A stretch of 64,000 nt of DNA from Sipunculus nudus (GCA_026874595.1 CM049306.1:54094019-54158018), one strand, 5' to 3'. Numbered from the stretch's first letter, positions 35,365 through 49,045 are shown. Numbers and translations: made by a program. The notes: a model not told the origin generated them from the sequence alone.

Positions 35365-36616
35365 CTGAATGTCACCAGAGAACTGTGACTTAATTATTGT
35401 ATTGCATATTCAAGTAGGGAGTATAACCAACTGATTGTTTTGATAATGTATTGTATATTAATATGGAGTATCATGTTTAGATATTAGCGTGAGAAATTTG
35501 GTTAGAGAGCATGCGTGTCTCGTTTGAATTTTATTGCAGTACTGTTTAATTCCGTCGGAGCCGTCTCTGTTTGGCGGTTTCTATGATAACAATTTTTTGT
35601 TGTAGACTTTTAAGGTTTAGCACCTGTTTATTTTGGTTTACAGGGGCTTTGTCTCTGGAGCCGTGTCATATCAAAATTCATGTAATAACTGGCAGTCGGC
35701 ATAAATGAAATGGTGATTTGCCAGAGGACGGTCAGTACATGTGATGTCATCAAGGTAATATATGTCGTGATAAAGAGTAAGTTCGAGACTTTTGCCCAAT
35801 CAGCGTACCAGGATGATATATAGCCTAACGATACCTGTAGTCCAGGGCCAGGTCTGCGTGCATCAAGAGTTCAGACAGCTGAGATATGATGTCTATAAGC
35901 GAGGATTGTCGATGCATGAGGAAGGCCACGATGATTTCTCTGTAACGGACTTTAGAGCGAGAATCAGAATTCTGCCGACGGACTGGTAATCTGGCGATTA
36001 TACCTGTTGTTACGCTTCCAGGAACAGATCGAGGACTTTATATAAACGCGTAACTGTAGAGGTACTGGATATCGTTTTATGGAAGCATACTCTGCTACCT
36101 AGAGCTAGATGATTCCAGGAGACAGCTGTGAAAGACATTAATTCTTGTCTAGATAGAATCGCCTGTGCGCTAATATGTGAGTACTGAGTGAACTATGTCT
36201 TGAGAGTTATACCAGTACACCAACGAGGGACTATTGGTGGTCGCAGCTCCATGTATCTAAAGATGGACTGATTGTACTGTGAACACGCCGCGTACAAAAG
36301 GTGAGCCGGGCAGCGCAACATTCAAATGTCAAGTGTCTCATGTGACCAGGGGAAATGTGAACAAAGGGACAACTCTGTGTAGTGTGTCTAACGACTTGAT
36401 GCTTATTTCTGTGTTGGTTATGGACGATAATCATCAGTGCTTGTACATATGGAGCGCCTCTCAAAGGAAATGTGTCTTCTTTCTTTAATATATTGATTTG
36501 TTTTGTTAACATATGTCCAATTCAGTTTTTGGAGCGTACGTATATGAATGTTTCAGCCAATTGGTTTGACTTTAAAAGAACCTGGTCGTTCACGTCTACA
36601 GTTGGGTGACACTGAA
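35365..36616 (+). mobile_element. Solo LTR (1242 bp) with perfect 5-bp target duplication
   Basis: The LTR runs 35370-36611. It starts TGTCAC and ends GTGACA, a perfect 6-bp inverted terminus with TG..CA. It is flanked by CTGAA at 35365-35369 and CTGAA at 36612-36616. A TATA-like TTATATAAA lies near 36038-36046. The whole unit is collinear with 3384-4431 in the same orientation. There is no primer-binding site or gag directly after it, so it is a solo LTR. The Ty3/gypsy remnant starting at 37335 is 0.7 kb away, and I see nothing that joins the two. Confidence 0.82.
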
Positions 36617-37334
36617 TCTCTAGGAGCCGGAGCCTGGGGGGAGTGATTTGTCTTTTTGGGGGAAAATATTCTACGGCTGCCGAAAGGTTCAGGCCTTCTG
36701 GCTATATCTAGGCATCCCGTATAGATTTGCCTAAAGAGCCTCTCCACCAGGTTTATTACGTTCCCTGAATTGTATTATTAGGCTAATAGAGGCTGTATGT
36801 GTAGCCGGTCGTCTGGAATCTAATTTATTTACCTGGTTGCTGGTTTCAGAATCTAATTTACGCAATTAAAGGGGCAGTGATGAATCAGAGACGATTTACC
36901 ACACGGTTCAGTGAAAGCCCGCTGATTGCGGCTTATGGTTTATACGCCAGGTGTCAGGACAACCGGAAATTAGCAAGACACTTGAGGAGTCGAAATAATG
37001 AAGCACTCGCCGATTCCTCCGCCAGCAAAAATGGACATGTCTGATGAAAAGGTCACCAACTCTCATTACTAAAAGGCAAGTAGGGATAATTACTAAGTGG
37101 CCACATAACTTAATAGGAAAGGCATCAGTCAAGATTGCTACTTTTATAGGGAGAGATTACATATGAAAACAAGACTGCAGCTAAGAGCAGGTCAGTAACA
37201 GACATAACTGACGGTCTCACTAAGTACTTTATACCTCAACGAAACTTTGTATAAGAACGTTTTGTTTTTAATTCCAAACCCAAGACCAAGGAAAGTGCGT
37301 AAAATTATCTGAGTAGATTAAACAAACTTACTGC
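36617..37334. other. Intergenic; nothing recognised
   Basis: No gene or repeat recognised between the solo LTR and the gag-like remnant. Confidence 0.4.
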
Positions 37335-39830
37335 ATGAATCGTGATCGCCTGGTAACTGCCATCTTTATTAATCAGACAAGGTCTCGGTTACCCCGGGAA
37401 AGTAAGTTATCGCTGTACAAGGCTCTTGATGTATCCAGAAGCAGTGGACAAGCTTCACCAAACCTGCAGCAAATGGAAGCAGCTTGTGCAGAAAGTGCAC
37501 GCTTAACTGGAACAAAGAAAGCTGGTAAGCAACACAAGCAAAAGCCCAGTAAAACAGGGCACAACTGCAATCAGAACAAGGAATGGGTGCCTATGGATCT
37601 TAGAGCAACAAATGAAATAAACGTGATCACTTTGCACAAGTGTACAGGTCGAGTGGCAACATTTTGAAGCAAAGAAAAGCCAAGCTGTTTACACCAGGTT
37701 GAAATGGTCCATAGCATATAACATGTGGAATCAAATCAAAGACATCAGATGATAGCAGAAGTGTCAGTGCAACTACTAGCAGGGGACAGAACGTAGACAC
37801 TTTGCTTTCAACTTTACTCAGTGGTTATGACTGTTTATCAGAAACTTGCTTACCAACCGAAAAAAATCTTCATCGATCAAGTTAAACCTCTACGACATAT
37901 CCACCATTCTGTGATAACACTGAAGTGTCCAGTTACAGATATCACATAAAGAGATGCATTAAGAACAATAATGGAGCAGGCCCCAGCATCACTGCTCTCA
38001 AGCAGAGCAGCAGAGGCCTTAGGTTTGCAACCGAATACCTTGTATATCCCATCTCTGAAGGTCAGACATCAAGCTTAATTAAGGCCGCGAATATGAATGT
38101 CTATGAGGATGTGTTCAAGGGTTTAGGTTAGCAGACCGGAAATAACCAGACAATACAGTAAGCCAAATGTAGGACATATGTCGGAGAGTGCCTATGCCAG
38201 TACGCAGCGCACTCAAGGTAAAACTAGACACTATGCAAGCATAAAGCATCATCACACCATTTACAGAGCCCTCTCAATGGATTAACAACATAGTTGTGAT
38301 ATAGAAGCCTAAGTAGATCCAAGTTTGCCTCGAACCACACAATTTAAACAAAGCTTTCAAACAGACAAAGATGGATAATGCCAGGTACCTCTCAATGACC
38401 CCTCTAGTTAATAACTACTTTATGGAAACCTTATGTAGGACGCCGTTGGTTACGAATACCAGTCGGAAAATCTTCAGCACCTGAAACATTACAACGTGGG
38501 CTCAGTGAAAACCTTGAAGGTTTGAAGAATTTAAATGTGATGATATATTGGTCATGTTGGTCAAGCATTGCATGCTAAGCTCAACAGATGCCCATATACA
38601 AACTTGACACTTAATGTTTCAAAGCTCAGGAACAAACAGCAGGGTGTCACATGCATGAGTATTCTTTTCAGTGCCAGGGACCATCAACAGACCCAGAGAA
38701 GATAAAAAAGCGGCGGACTGACGTTCAAGGTGAACATTGGCTCCACGGAATGGCAACTCACCTCTTAAGGTTCCTCACAGACCTGAGCACGGATGGGAAA
38801 CCAGTGAGACGACTGTGTGAGAAAGATGCTCCTTTTCATTTGTTACAAGCTCACAAAGCAGTAGCTTTTAACAGAATTAAGCACCTTGTTGTGAACCACA
38901 CAGTTTTACGCTACAATGATGTCAACGAAGTCACTACTGAATCAGACAATTCCCTGGTCGGACTAAGTACACTGCTAACTCATGAAGGATACTAAGTAGC
39001 ATTTAAATCACAAGCACTAACCTATATTGGAAGAAACTACAGACAAATTGAGAGAGAGTGCGATAGAAGTCACCACTCAATGGTTTGAGCAGTATTTTGT
39101 CGGGCATGACAAGATCCGTGTACTCTCGGACCATGCGCTTCTCACAAATATTATTTTGCAAACCCATCTTAGTGAGCCCCAAATGTCTCCATCGCATAAG
39201 ACTTCGCCTGCAAGTAACCACTTCAAGCTGAGTACAAGTCTGGTTCGGAAATGTGAGTGATTCCCCGTCACGTGCTGCTCTACCGACCAATTAAATGACA
39301 GAACAAACTCCTGAATACTTGATCTACTCATTTCCAAAGGAGCAGAAAATCATTACAGAACTTGAACACATCGAACCAACAATGTTCGTGTCGGATCCTA
39401 AACTTGAGAATACCAAGACACGAATCATCTCAATGATGAAAATCAAAGACACCAATCGAAAACATAAAACACTCATTCGCTACACACGTATACCCAAGGA
39501 AATGTTAACCGACAACTGAGCAAATTTCATTTCACATCAAATCATATGGCAAAGCCGAGTCTGCCGTAGAGATTGCCAAGGGTGATGTGAAGAATGCAGC
39601 AAAAGACATTGGTGATGTATACAAAACACTATTGGAAATGAAAAACAAACACTAGGAATGTCCAGCTTTCAAGGACAGTGTCTTTTGCCAAGAAGAACTC
39701 GCTCCTTCTTCCGATGCAAAGAAACATTTAACCATCCTAATGTAGTGGGAAAAGCGACAACCGAACAAGCACACAAGAGATAGAAGCAAAAGAGTGGCAA
39801 CTCCAAGACTTTCAAATAAACGAAAAAATA
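37335..39830 (+). pseudogene. Decayed Ty3/gypsy retrotransposon, gag-pol remnant
   Basis: Pieces of one LTR retrotransposon lie in the correct order. 37335-37640 resembles the C-terminal part of gag, including a degraded Lys-rich, zinc-knuckle-like end. 37925-38400 carries the start of the RT region with stops (a PxxxPSxWxNN-like block near 38264). 38651-38995 holds the RT connection and start of RNase H (DPEKIK, LRFLTDLS, EKDAPFH, FNRIKHLV). 39027-39260 continues RNase H. About 39500 has the integrase TDNxANF-type block, followed to 39830 by the integrase C-terminal part. The integrase HHCC finger and first catalytic part appear deleted between about 39300 and 39480. Many stops and shifts make it non-functional. 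No flanking LTRs were identified. Confidence 0.78.
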
Positions 39831-40739
39831 CGGTATGCCTGCAAAAAGTATAGAATTCAATAGACTAACAAGTGTCAGTATTTTTAACAACGAACTATAT
39901 TAATGCGATCAATTTAATCAGTGTGAGTACTTCGGTTAGTTTGCGGTTCATCAGTAGCAGAGGGATGTTCAGGCTATAAAATATTAAGAATAAGCTTCAA
40001 AGCACCATGGTAAAGCTGCATTATAAAGTGGATCGAAAGCAAAATTCTGAAGACCATTCTCTTACATCCAATCATTAAACAACTTTCTGAAGAAATTTCG
40101 CAAATGTTTAGATTAATCTAAAGGTTTATCTTAGGAATGTTTTATTAGTTCGATATACTGTCTGAACCAATATAATTTTTGTGCCATTTAGATAAATAAA
40201 TAAATGTTATTTTACTTGTACAGGAAGAAGACATATGTTTTATTAGGCCGATATTAGACACATTAAACTTGATATCACAAACCAAAGAGATTTATAAAAT
40301 ATTCTTGTATTTATAAATCGTGTTTCTTCCACACCTCGATTGTGACAGGATTTTAGGATATTGTTAATATATGTGGCGTACGGTTATGTGGAGTACGGTT
40401 AAGTGTATTGATTTTTTTTCTCTTAGTGTTATGTGGATCTAATACTTAAAAAAAGAAGTTGATCCACTGTTGTCCTCAAAGTTATATGAAACTGCGTTGC
40501 ATATGATACCAGCTATTCCTTATTTAAAAGGTTATTGTTCCCGCAGTGACCTCGCCAGTATGAGAATAAACAATTTTTAATGTAAAGATGAGTGATCTTA
40601 TGTGTTTTTTATATTGCTTTGAGGTTACTACCGAAAACAGCGGAACTGCCTTTGGCAAAGTCCGGAATGCCTGCTTCGTGGCTTGGTGATCTGGGTATTC
40701 ACAGCGTAGGATTAAGGTCTATTGTGCATATAAATAACC
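39831..40739. other. Intergenic; nothing recognised
   Basis: AT-rich flank of the retrotransposon remnant, no features seen. Confidence 0.4.
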
Positions 40740-41430
40740 CCTGCTGTCAAAGACCGATTTAAGCATGTTTGACCTGACATTTGACCCAAATCAATGACCA
40801 ACTTGCATGGTCAGTAAATGTGAACAAGTGACCAATGGGTCATGACGCTCAGCCGACTGACATGTTGATAATATGTCTTTGCACGGACAACTAATTAAGA
40901 TAGGTGGCATCATTGATCATGCATATTAGTTTAAGTTCATCAAGACCCAACCCATAAAAACAAATTTGATGACAATCCAACCAGCCTTTCAGTCCAGTCA
41001 TTAAGATTTGTGCCCTGTTAACAGACGACGATATATTTTGAGGTCTCAAAAATAGAGAAAACAAAATCGAAAAAAAATACAGGTGGCGCCACCAGTCTGC
41101 AGAAACTGATGAAACACTCCATGATCAATATCCATGCAAAGAATCATGGTAATCAATGCATTATTTGTTCAGATATTTGAGCTTTTATATCAAATTTTTC
41201 ATTATTCGGGGGGGGGGTACTTTGGAGCCCCATAGCTTGAAGAATATGGGTAACAGAGACCTAATTCCAGGTTTCCAAGGAGATTTTTTATGGGCCTCTC
41301 TGGATGTGAAGTAAGAAGATTCCAGGTTCAGTGGTTACGATTTGTGACAGACGGCCGGATGGCCGGACGGACGACGGACAAAGAGTGATCGCTATAGCTC
41401 AGATGACTTACAGTCAGCTGAGCTAAAAAC
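40740..41430 (+). repeat. Dispersed repeat ending GACGGAC..GCTATAGCTCAG..GAGCT
   Basis: The 3' part has GGCCGGACGGACGACGGACA, then GATCGCTATAGCTCAGATGA and a GAGCTAAAAA end, a form I associate with dispersed molluscan repeats. Bases 41250-41350 match 52846-52951 in the same orientation (GAATAT.GGTAAC, TAATT.CAGGTT, GGGCCTCTC, AGGTTCA..RRTTACGA). The left boundary is approximate. Confidence 0.5.
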
Positions 41431-42184
41431 ATGTGACTCTCGATCCCTTGGCACTCATTACTTTAAACTTGATTTAACCGGAATGAATATTATAAGGACT
41501 TGTCATATATGACAGGGCGTAATAATTTAGTCGATTATATCTGGTTCCTTACATCAAACTATCCTTTATACGTTTAACATTAATAATATATATAACCAGT
41601 TAAAAATAATCGAAAATCTGAAACCCCCCGATAGGTAGCTGATAGTCTTAAACAATTATTAGAAGATAAAGTTATGAAGTTTGTTTGGACTGCGTAAGTA
41701 AAATACCGTGATTAGTATGGCTCATCGGGCATCTACGGTGCGCCTGACGACCGCGCGTTCTGAACGGAGGGAGCCAATGCTAATTTCCGAATGTCACATG
41801 TTCTCCCTTAATCCACGACACCCTAGACTGGTATCCTCACTCTATTATGGCCCTCAGCCAGAGGGAATTGAAGTTTACAGGCACCTTTGAATTGATCAGA
41901 ATTGATGAACAAAAGTTCCAGATCTCATATTTTCCAAAGTGTCGATCATTGGAAGGTTCTCAGTTTGAAGATCAGCCATGCAATATTTGGTTAAAATCCA
42001 ACACAAATGCCTCTCATGGGTGACACAAGGAGCATGATGACAGCTTAAATGCTATAGAAGACATAGTAGTATAAAATATGTATAATTGAGCTGTAATAGT
42101 AATGATAATTAAAGGCAAAACTTAAAGTAATGATAATAGAAGGCAAAGGATAACACTCTCATGATGAAATGTATAAAGAAATGA
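41431..42184. other. Intergenic; nothing recognised
   Basis: A 60-codon open frame at 41708-41890 has no recognisable features. Confidence 0.4.
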
Positions 42185-42195
42185 TTGCAACTTTC

Positions 42196-42342
42196 TGAAT
42201 TGCGAATTGAATTTGAATTGAATCAAAATTAATCGAATTGAATTGGAATCGAAATTTTTCTCCAGCACATTTTGAGTTGAATTGGAATTGAAGATTCATT
42301 AAGTTCTTGAATTGGAATTGAATTGGAATTTAAAAATTTGAT
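42196..42342. repeat. AATTGGAATTG word cluster (putative hAT-like subterminal region)
   Basis: About 150 bases built from GAATTGAATT, AATTGGAATTGAA, AATCGAATTG and close variants. Spacing is irregular, as in the AGTACT and TAATCGATTA clusters. It ends in TTAGACCCCAGG. Confidence 0.5.
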
Positions 42343-42345
42343 TAG

Positions 42346-45300
42346 ACCCCAGGTCTGAAGGGCACCAGACGGTCATGTTCAGATGTTGCCGATGGAAATA
42401 AAACCCCATCATTTATTTTTGTATGGGAATGCATGAGTTGACGATGTCTTTCTGCATCTCAGAATTCTAGACATGAACCTGGAAGATTATATAGAAAAGA
42501 AAGTGATACCTTCTCATACGCTGTATCTACATGGGGATTTGACTGATCATTTTTTCTCCAAAAGGCCTTCTATACATCAAATTAAGCGCCACAAATTCAT
42601 TAATCGCCATAGGAAGTGATTTATAATGATTAATGTTACAATTACACAAACATGTTTACCACTGATACGGGATGCAAGCTCTAAAGTAAAATTCGATTGG
42701 GAGTACGTTGCAGGCTAGCTAGGGTAGTTATTATGTTGGAAAGCAAGGGCTTCTATATTTTGTGTTTTGGCTACGAGTATTTAGGACTCGGGAGGAAATG
42801 GTCTATGTCTTTGGCAGGGTCGATATACCGATACGACTGAATATCTTACATTTAGCATGTGGTGTCAGCTTATAAACCAAACACCATCATTACTAAGAAT
42901 TCAGATATATTTTCCTCTCTTTATTGTCACAATGGAGGTTGCTAACGCTAACGTGAACAGCTTAGCAGTTGTGCAGGATACAAAAACAATAATCTGGGTA
43001 AAATCAGTTTAGAATATACCTATGCCAGCTTGAAATGAAAATTCATATAAAAATATGATGAAATAATACACTTGTTTCCTTATATTAATTCCAAGTGAAA
43101 TAGATGTGACTGTTAAAAATAAAAAGACATAACCGTTTACATGTGCTTTTTGCGTGAAAATTATTCACAAGAAATAAGGATAATATCAGAATTAAGTATT
43201 CTTTATTGTATTATGTTTCTACAAATAACTGTATTACAGCACGTACTATACCTTCATAGCTCAGGAGACAAAGCTCTACTGGAACACATAAAAAAACAAA
43301 TAGCACTCGGGAAGCTGACGGCTCAGCATTGTCATGATTAGCTTCGAGATCTGTCCCAAAGTTTATGCGATGGACTTCAGATTTAGTTAAACTATTTCCT
43401 TGATCGCTAAATTATGTCTCAAATGACCTGTCTTTCCAATGAAATTCATTGGGAACCATTTCAGGAGATATTGTGATAAAAATTAAAAAAAGAAAACACA
43501 CAAAAAGAGTTAATTTTCTGGAAACGCATCTTAATCGATTAATAGATTTTCCCCATTGTTCTTTCATATGGCCAACCTTTCCATAAGATTTCATTGATGT
43601 TCATTTAGACATTACATAAAGTCTACCACTTCGCTGGTGGAGTTCGATGTATATCCATTCAGTGTGGCAGTTTTTAGTGCTTTGGTTATTTATCCAGAAG
43701 GGAAAAGGGGTTACTTATAGAAGTATCGGTCTGGTAAAGTTTTACTAAGCATCTTGTAGTCAACACTGATATCATCTCGAGGTCTTATTTTACAAAAAGA
43801 TAGAACAAGCCAATCCATTTTTATCTAACGATCGCCTTTCCGCTGATTTAAAATATCCTCCGAGTCATGTAGGTTACCTTTTTTGCTTTTACATCATTTC
43901 GTCGCAGTGACTTTGTGGGTCTCTATACGTAGGCATAGAAATTGAAAAATAAATCCCAAGGTTATTTAAGCATGCTTCTTTTTCAGGCCAATATCTGTAT
44001 CTCTATCCATCTCTTGCATGCCAATGTTGTATTAATCATTGGTGGAGGAAATACTTGCTTTTCCTTTGATAAGCCTGTCTGACTCTGCCGTTGACTCCTC
44101 GAACTTGTTATCATCTATATTCCTATATTAACGTTATATTTAAATAAAGTGAAAAAGCAAGTAAGAGCCCAACTTGAATTTTTACTTCTTTTGATTGTCT
44201 TATGTGCACTGATGGGAATTTTATTATTACGATACAGCTTCATCGAACATTCAAAGACAGTGCCCTTTACAGACCCTATTTATTACTTATGAATTTTCTA
44301 TTTTTATCCTATAAAAAACGATGAACAGATTGTTGTTATAAATCACATCGGTTGTTTTTTTTTGTATATATCAATATAAATAAATTAATATATTTGCATA
44401 GAGGATCGTCATAAAACATTCGGCGAAATCACAAACTGGTAGAGATTAGGGATAAGGGGTTTATTATGGCGAATGCACATTGAAACCCCTAAATCTTACT
44501 GCGCCATTGCTTTCTTTTTATTTATGTCACACATTAACACCGGTTTCATTTACTTGAAAGTTTCATAAATATATTATTCATCATACTCTCCGATCAACCC
44601 AGCAAAAGCATTTCGCAAACAGACATATTATCAAAGGCTCTGCTTTCCCAGTGTGCTAATTCACACGGGTTACATATTGGTTTCGTGTCGGTATTTGTTC
44701 AGTTAAAACGTATATTCATTGTCTCATCAACATTAAAATGAAAGCTATCAATAATTCACTTATATGTTGCTATCATGAAAAGCTGCCCGCGTTTCTTTTT
44801 AAAACTTTTTTTTTCAGATTCAAGCAGTCCCTGAAATTTATTCCCATATATGATTATCCACCAATTTTATATTTTTTTTCAAATTTTATTGCATTTTTCT
44901 GTCCGAATAACAACAATTAACGGAACATTATTCTTCTCTCTTCTCTGATATTTGATTATTTTTCTGCAGTGCATTTGTAAAACACATTCCGTACAATTTA
45001 ATATATGTGTGAACTAAGATCTACTTGTCAGAGAGACCGCGGGCCTATTACAATAAGAATGACAAATATAATCTATAAATTAACATGTAAGTGATAAAAA
45101 AGAAAATGTGCCTCAGCATTTAAATTTATTAGAATATGAAATTATTGCATTCAGTTACATTAAATTATTAAATTGCTGTGTTATCGATCACTTTGGTGTT
45201 TGATATCTTTTCTGAGGGTAGATATGTTAGGGCTTGTATATTGCTATAAAGTATGCAATGTTAATTAACATGTTGTTCTTGCATTTCATGTTTCCATTCA

Positions 45301-46689
45301 TTGTACGTCTTTTAAAACGAAATAATTATTTTGTCTGGATATGAATAAAAGAAGATTAACCTTATTAAATTGCAAAACCTGCATGAGCATCACAATTTGT
45401 TGCTCTTATATCTCATTTATCATATGACTAAAATTCCTTTATGCGAAGTTTTCATCTATTCCATGTTTGAAGAATGTCTTTTATTTGCAATAACAACAAA
45501 ATCGCCAATCAATTTCATCCTCCGAATCCGTTATCCCTCCATTGTTGCCGAAATATTGGTTAACGGTTTGTTTAATGGAAGCCAGCGGGTTCTCTTTTCC
45601 AATACCATAATTTTAGGATTTGGGCGTGGTTGAAAAAGTCATTATTCCGGCAAAACTCTGCCGATACACGTCCCGAAACTCTCTCCAACGAATGAATCTC
45701 ACCGGGAGCACTTTCGAATTGCATCCCCGAGCCTTATCGAACCCATTCATGTTAAATTCTCTCAGTTTCTCGTAATAGCTCTGAGCAACAGCTTGTGAGT
45801 TGTACTCAGACTTTGATCCATATTTTTTTAATTCTTTATCTGTTCTTTGTATACCCATCAGGATGGCACAATATGACATGTTCCTTTAACCGGGTTGAAT
45901 CAGTATCAACTTCAATGTTTGGGGAAATCACGTTTCAGTTATTTGATTATAACGTTTGGAGATAATAATATCATATTCGCCCCTGAACTTGTGTCATATA
46001 TTAAACATTATCTCTAGATTTCAGCCTTATAGTTATTTCAACTATTAATCAGGTGAGCATTAACATGAAGTTTGGCATCAAAGAAGCGGGGAAACAATTA
46101 ATACAAAATGAAGCGTCTTGAATAAATTTACAGTTAAATTTACTAGTCTCAGCTTTATGTCTTGAAAGAATGTAAGTACCAGCGTTCCTGATCAAAGGTT
46201 AATATAGCTATGTTTGAAATAAGTTTATTTCACAGAATGTGGAGTTCTGTATAGTCCTTAATTGTCACTTTCATGTGAGTGCCTCGACCTGACGCACTTA
46301 TGCCATGTGCTGGTAAAAAATATACAACCAGGAACATTAACTTGAAAAAGTAACAGACACTGTTGCTATAGCAATCTCGTGATGTATATAATAATGGGAG
46401 AAAGCTGAATCATTATCGTCAACAGGTCCCTGCCCTATAATAATAAAGAATACAGAACCCATAATGACTCCTCGTTCGACCCCGGTGCCTGGTTATCGAC
46501 TATATATTCCTGATTCATTACAGGAGAAGGTTAAACGGACGACCAGTTATCATAAAAATAACTTTTACTTCCTTTCTTCGCAGATCCATTAGTGACATCT
46601 GTCGTGGCCTTGTGCCGTGTCATATATTTATATTAACCCTGCAAGCAGCAAAGGACAAACCACTCAGCATAATTCAAGTCAGACCATGT
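42346..46689. other. Long AT-rich intergenic region, one weak candidate exon
   Basis: No gene recognised apart from the tentative frame at 45613-45879. No transposon ends found by eye. Confidence 0.4.
45613..45879 (-). CDS. Hypothetical short open frame, possible exon
   Basis: An 88-codon frame from ATG 45879 with a protein-like, non-repetitive composition (MSYCAILMGIQRTDKELKKY, then a mixed charged helix and GFDKARGC). A plausible splice donor, CCG|GTGAGA, lies inside it after KVLP. No known family is recognised and no acceptor is obvious upstream. It may be chance. Confidence 0.2.
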   Translation of the reverse strand: MSYCAILMGIQRTDKELKKYGSKSEYNSQAVAQSYYEKLREFNMNGFDKARGCNSKVLPVRFIRWREFRDVYRQSFAGIMTFSTTPKS

Positions 46690-46925
46690 GAGAGAGAATG
46701 AACAGAAATCTACAAGGTGTCATATCTGACAGTGAAAAGAAATCTACAAGGTGTTAAATGTGAGAGTTAACAGGAATGTAAAAGATCTACAAGGTGTCAC
46801 GTGCCAGGGAGTAAAGAAATCGACATAAAGTGTCAGGTGGCTGAGCGGAATGAAAGAAACCTACAAGCTATCACACTTCAGGGTGTGAAAAATACAAGGT
46901 GTCATCAGTGACAGAATGAATGGAA
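46690..46925. repeat. Degenerate CTACAAGGTGTCA tandem array
   Basis: Six diverged copies of AAATCTACAAGGTGTCA-like words start near 46710, 46744, 46787, 46821, 46861 and 46892, spaced 31-43 bases. Between them are GTGAGAG or CCAGGGAG and GGAATGAAAG-like fillers. This is an old tandem repeat. Confidence 0.65.
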
Positions 46926-47448
46926 ACACTGATTATGTTCCCTTCCATCGTAAATCCAATATGGCAGCCAGGCGCGGTTTCTGGCATATATTATCTACCC
47001 ACATACAAAACTTTCCTATGGGGGCTGCATTTGTTTGCCTATCACATGATCAGCTCATGAATATGGCATGACCCAGCAGAGAACCAATAGGAGATAAGGA
47101 CAAATGACATCACTCATAGACTTGTAACCTGCTCATGAGCTTATCACTAGCTGTCATGACACATCAAGTTAACCCATATTAAAAGGCCTAAAGCCCTCAT
47201 ACACTTCTTATTGCCTCACAAAACCCTAACAACATATATTTTCAAATACTTTTTCAAATGATTTTAATAAGAAGTTATAATATAAGTTTTATTTTAGGGT
47301 TTATTTATTATTTTATTATGTTTAAAATACAACTAATTTCAACTGAATTTGAAAATATTTTTAAAATGTTTAAGGTATATAATCTTTGTGTGTATCATAT
47401 GGAAAATTCTATATCTATTGTCATAGTTTATTTACACCTGTATCAATA

Positions 47449-47454
<6 letters not shown>

Positions 47455-47510
<56 letters not shown>

Positions 47511-47894
47511 CTTGAAAAATTAAACATGCTTTCAAATTATATATATGTATTGCTATATTAAAAGTGTTTTCCAGTGCACATATACAAATATTTTAATTTT
47601 GTATATATATATATATATATATATATAATGTGTGATTTTGAGATAAAATTCTTGATAATAATTATATTTTATTTTTTTCTTTATTCAAATATCAGCTATT
47701 TGACTGAAATCACCATTATGTTCAGTTATACGTGCGTATTTGTTTTGAAAATATTTAAGTATACATTGTTTCAATTTTTATGCATGGCCATATGTACCAG
47801 TGATAATGTTAGCTAACTTTCAGATATGTAGGCCTATTAAGTATTTGTATTAGAATAATAATACTAGATACTTTTGTACCTCATTTGTTGTATG

Positions 47895-47934
<40 letters not shown>
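47455..47934. repeat. Three (TA)n arrays
   Basis: Arrays at about 47455-47510, 47603-47627 and 47898-47934, separated by AT-rich DNA. Confidence 0.9.
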
Positions 47935-47938
<4 letters not shown>

Positions 47939-48795
47939 AATAATTTCAATGACATTTCTAATGGTTTAAGCAAATTGTAAAATAATTTTAAAATGATTAT
48001 TGGTTCATACAGCTAAACCAATATTATTTTCCAAATACACATGAGTGTACATATGTTTTGTGTGTGTGATTATTAAATATCTTACAAATTTCATATATCA
48101 TGTGTGTGTGCCAATATGTTGTGCATTTTTAATAATTTATTTTTTTTTTATATTTATAAATCACCTCTTTAATTAAACTGGTTTAGTTATGTAACACTTG
48201 AGTAAATACATAAAGGTGTGTGTGTGCTGAAATGTATATGTTTGATTTATATCAATCTAGGTTTTTATATCAATTATTTATACCATTCATATACTTAACA
48301 TATGTTTTAACTTTTTAGGCGTTTCCAGGATCCATTTGTTATTAAATGCAAACACTGGCCCAGTTGATTCCATGCTCGGAATATGTGCGGGCTGTCTGGT
48401 TATGCAGCTTAAATATTTTCTTTCTGTAAGTTTTCAGAAGTGCATCAAAAACTTAAATTTAAATAGGAGTATTTACCTGTATTATATAATTGAAGTGATA
48501 AATACTGATCACTAGTTTAAATGGTCACACACTTGATCACCCACACATAACAAGCACACATACACCAGAATATAGTGCTGAATGTGTTATATTAAAATAA
48601 ACAACCAATATTACTGCTGTCACCTTTGTTATATTTACAATTATTGTCTTGCACTATTCATTAAGGTTGATTTCCCTTGTTTTGACATAGAAATATGCAC
48701 ATTCAATAAGTGTAAATATAGAGCATTTTATGAATGATCAGTTTTACCCTACAACTAAGATGCAAATCTCAACAACTCATTCTACAGCTCTAGGA

Positions 48796-48877
48796 TGTTT
48801 GATCCACTTGAGGGTGGTGGTAACATGGTGGCCAACCTCATTAGCAGCTAGTTAAAATAGCACCAAGTCTAGAGCTA
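48796..48877 (+). repeat. Inverted repeat, left arm (partner 50321-50402)
   Basis: Bases 48801-48877 match the reverse complement of 50321-50397 at 75 of 77 positions. The match includes GATCCACTTGAGGG, CATGGTGGCCAACCTCATTA and AATAGCACCAAGTCTAGAGC. Confidence 0.9.
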
Positions 48878-48931
48878 GTCATTTTGTGAAATGCCTGAGT
48901 GAATCACATTCACTGATTTTGCACATCGACT

Positions 48932-48934
48932 ATA

Positions 48935-48975
<41 letters not shown>
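48932..48975. repeat. (TA)n microsatellite
   Basis: TA run followed by CACACACA and further TATA stretches to about 49040. Confidence 0.9.
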
Positions 48976-48984
<9 letters not shown>

Positions 48985-49045
48985 ATATATATATATATGT
49001 ATATATACAATATATATATGTGTATATATAAATATATATTTATTA

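Noticed and set aside
35365-39830. A single full-length LTR retrotransposon made of the 35-kb LTR and the 37-39-kb gag-pol
   Set aside because: The LTR has its own perfect target duplication on both sides, so it is a solo insertion, and no second LTR follows the pol remnant.
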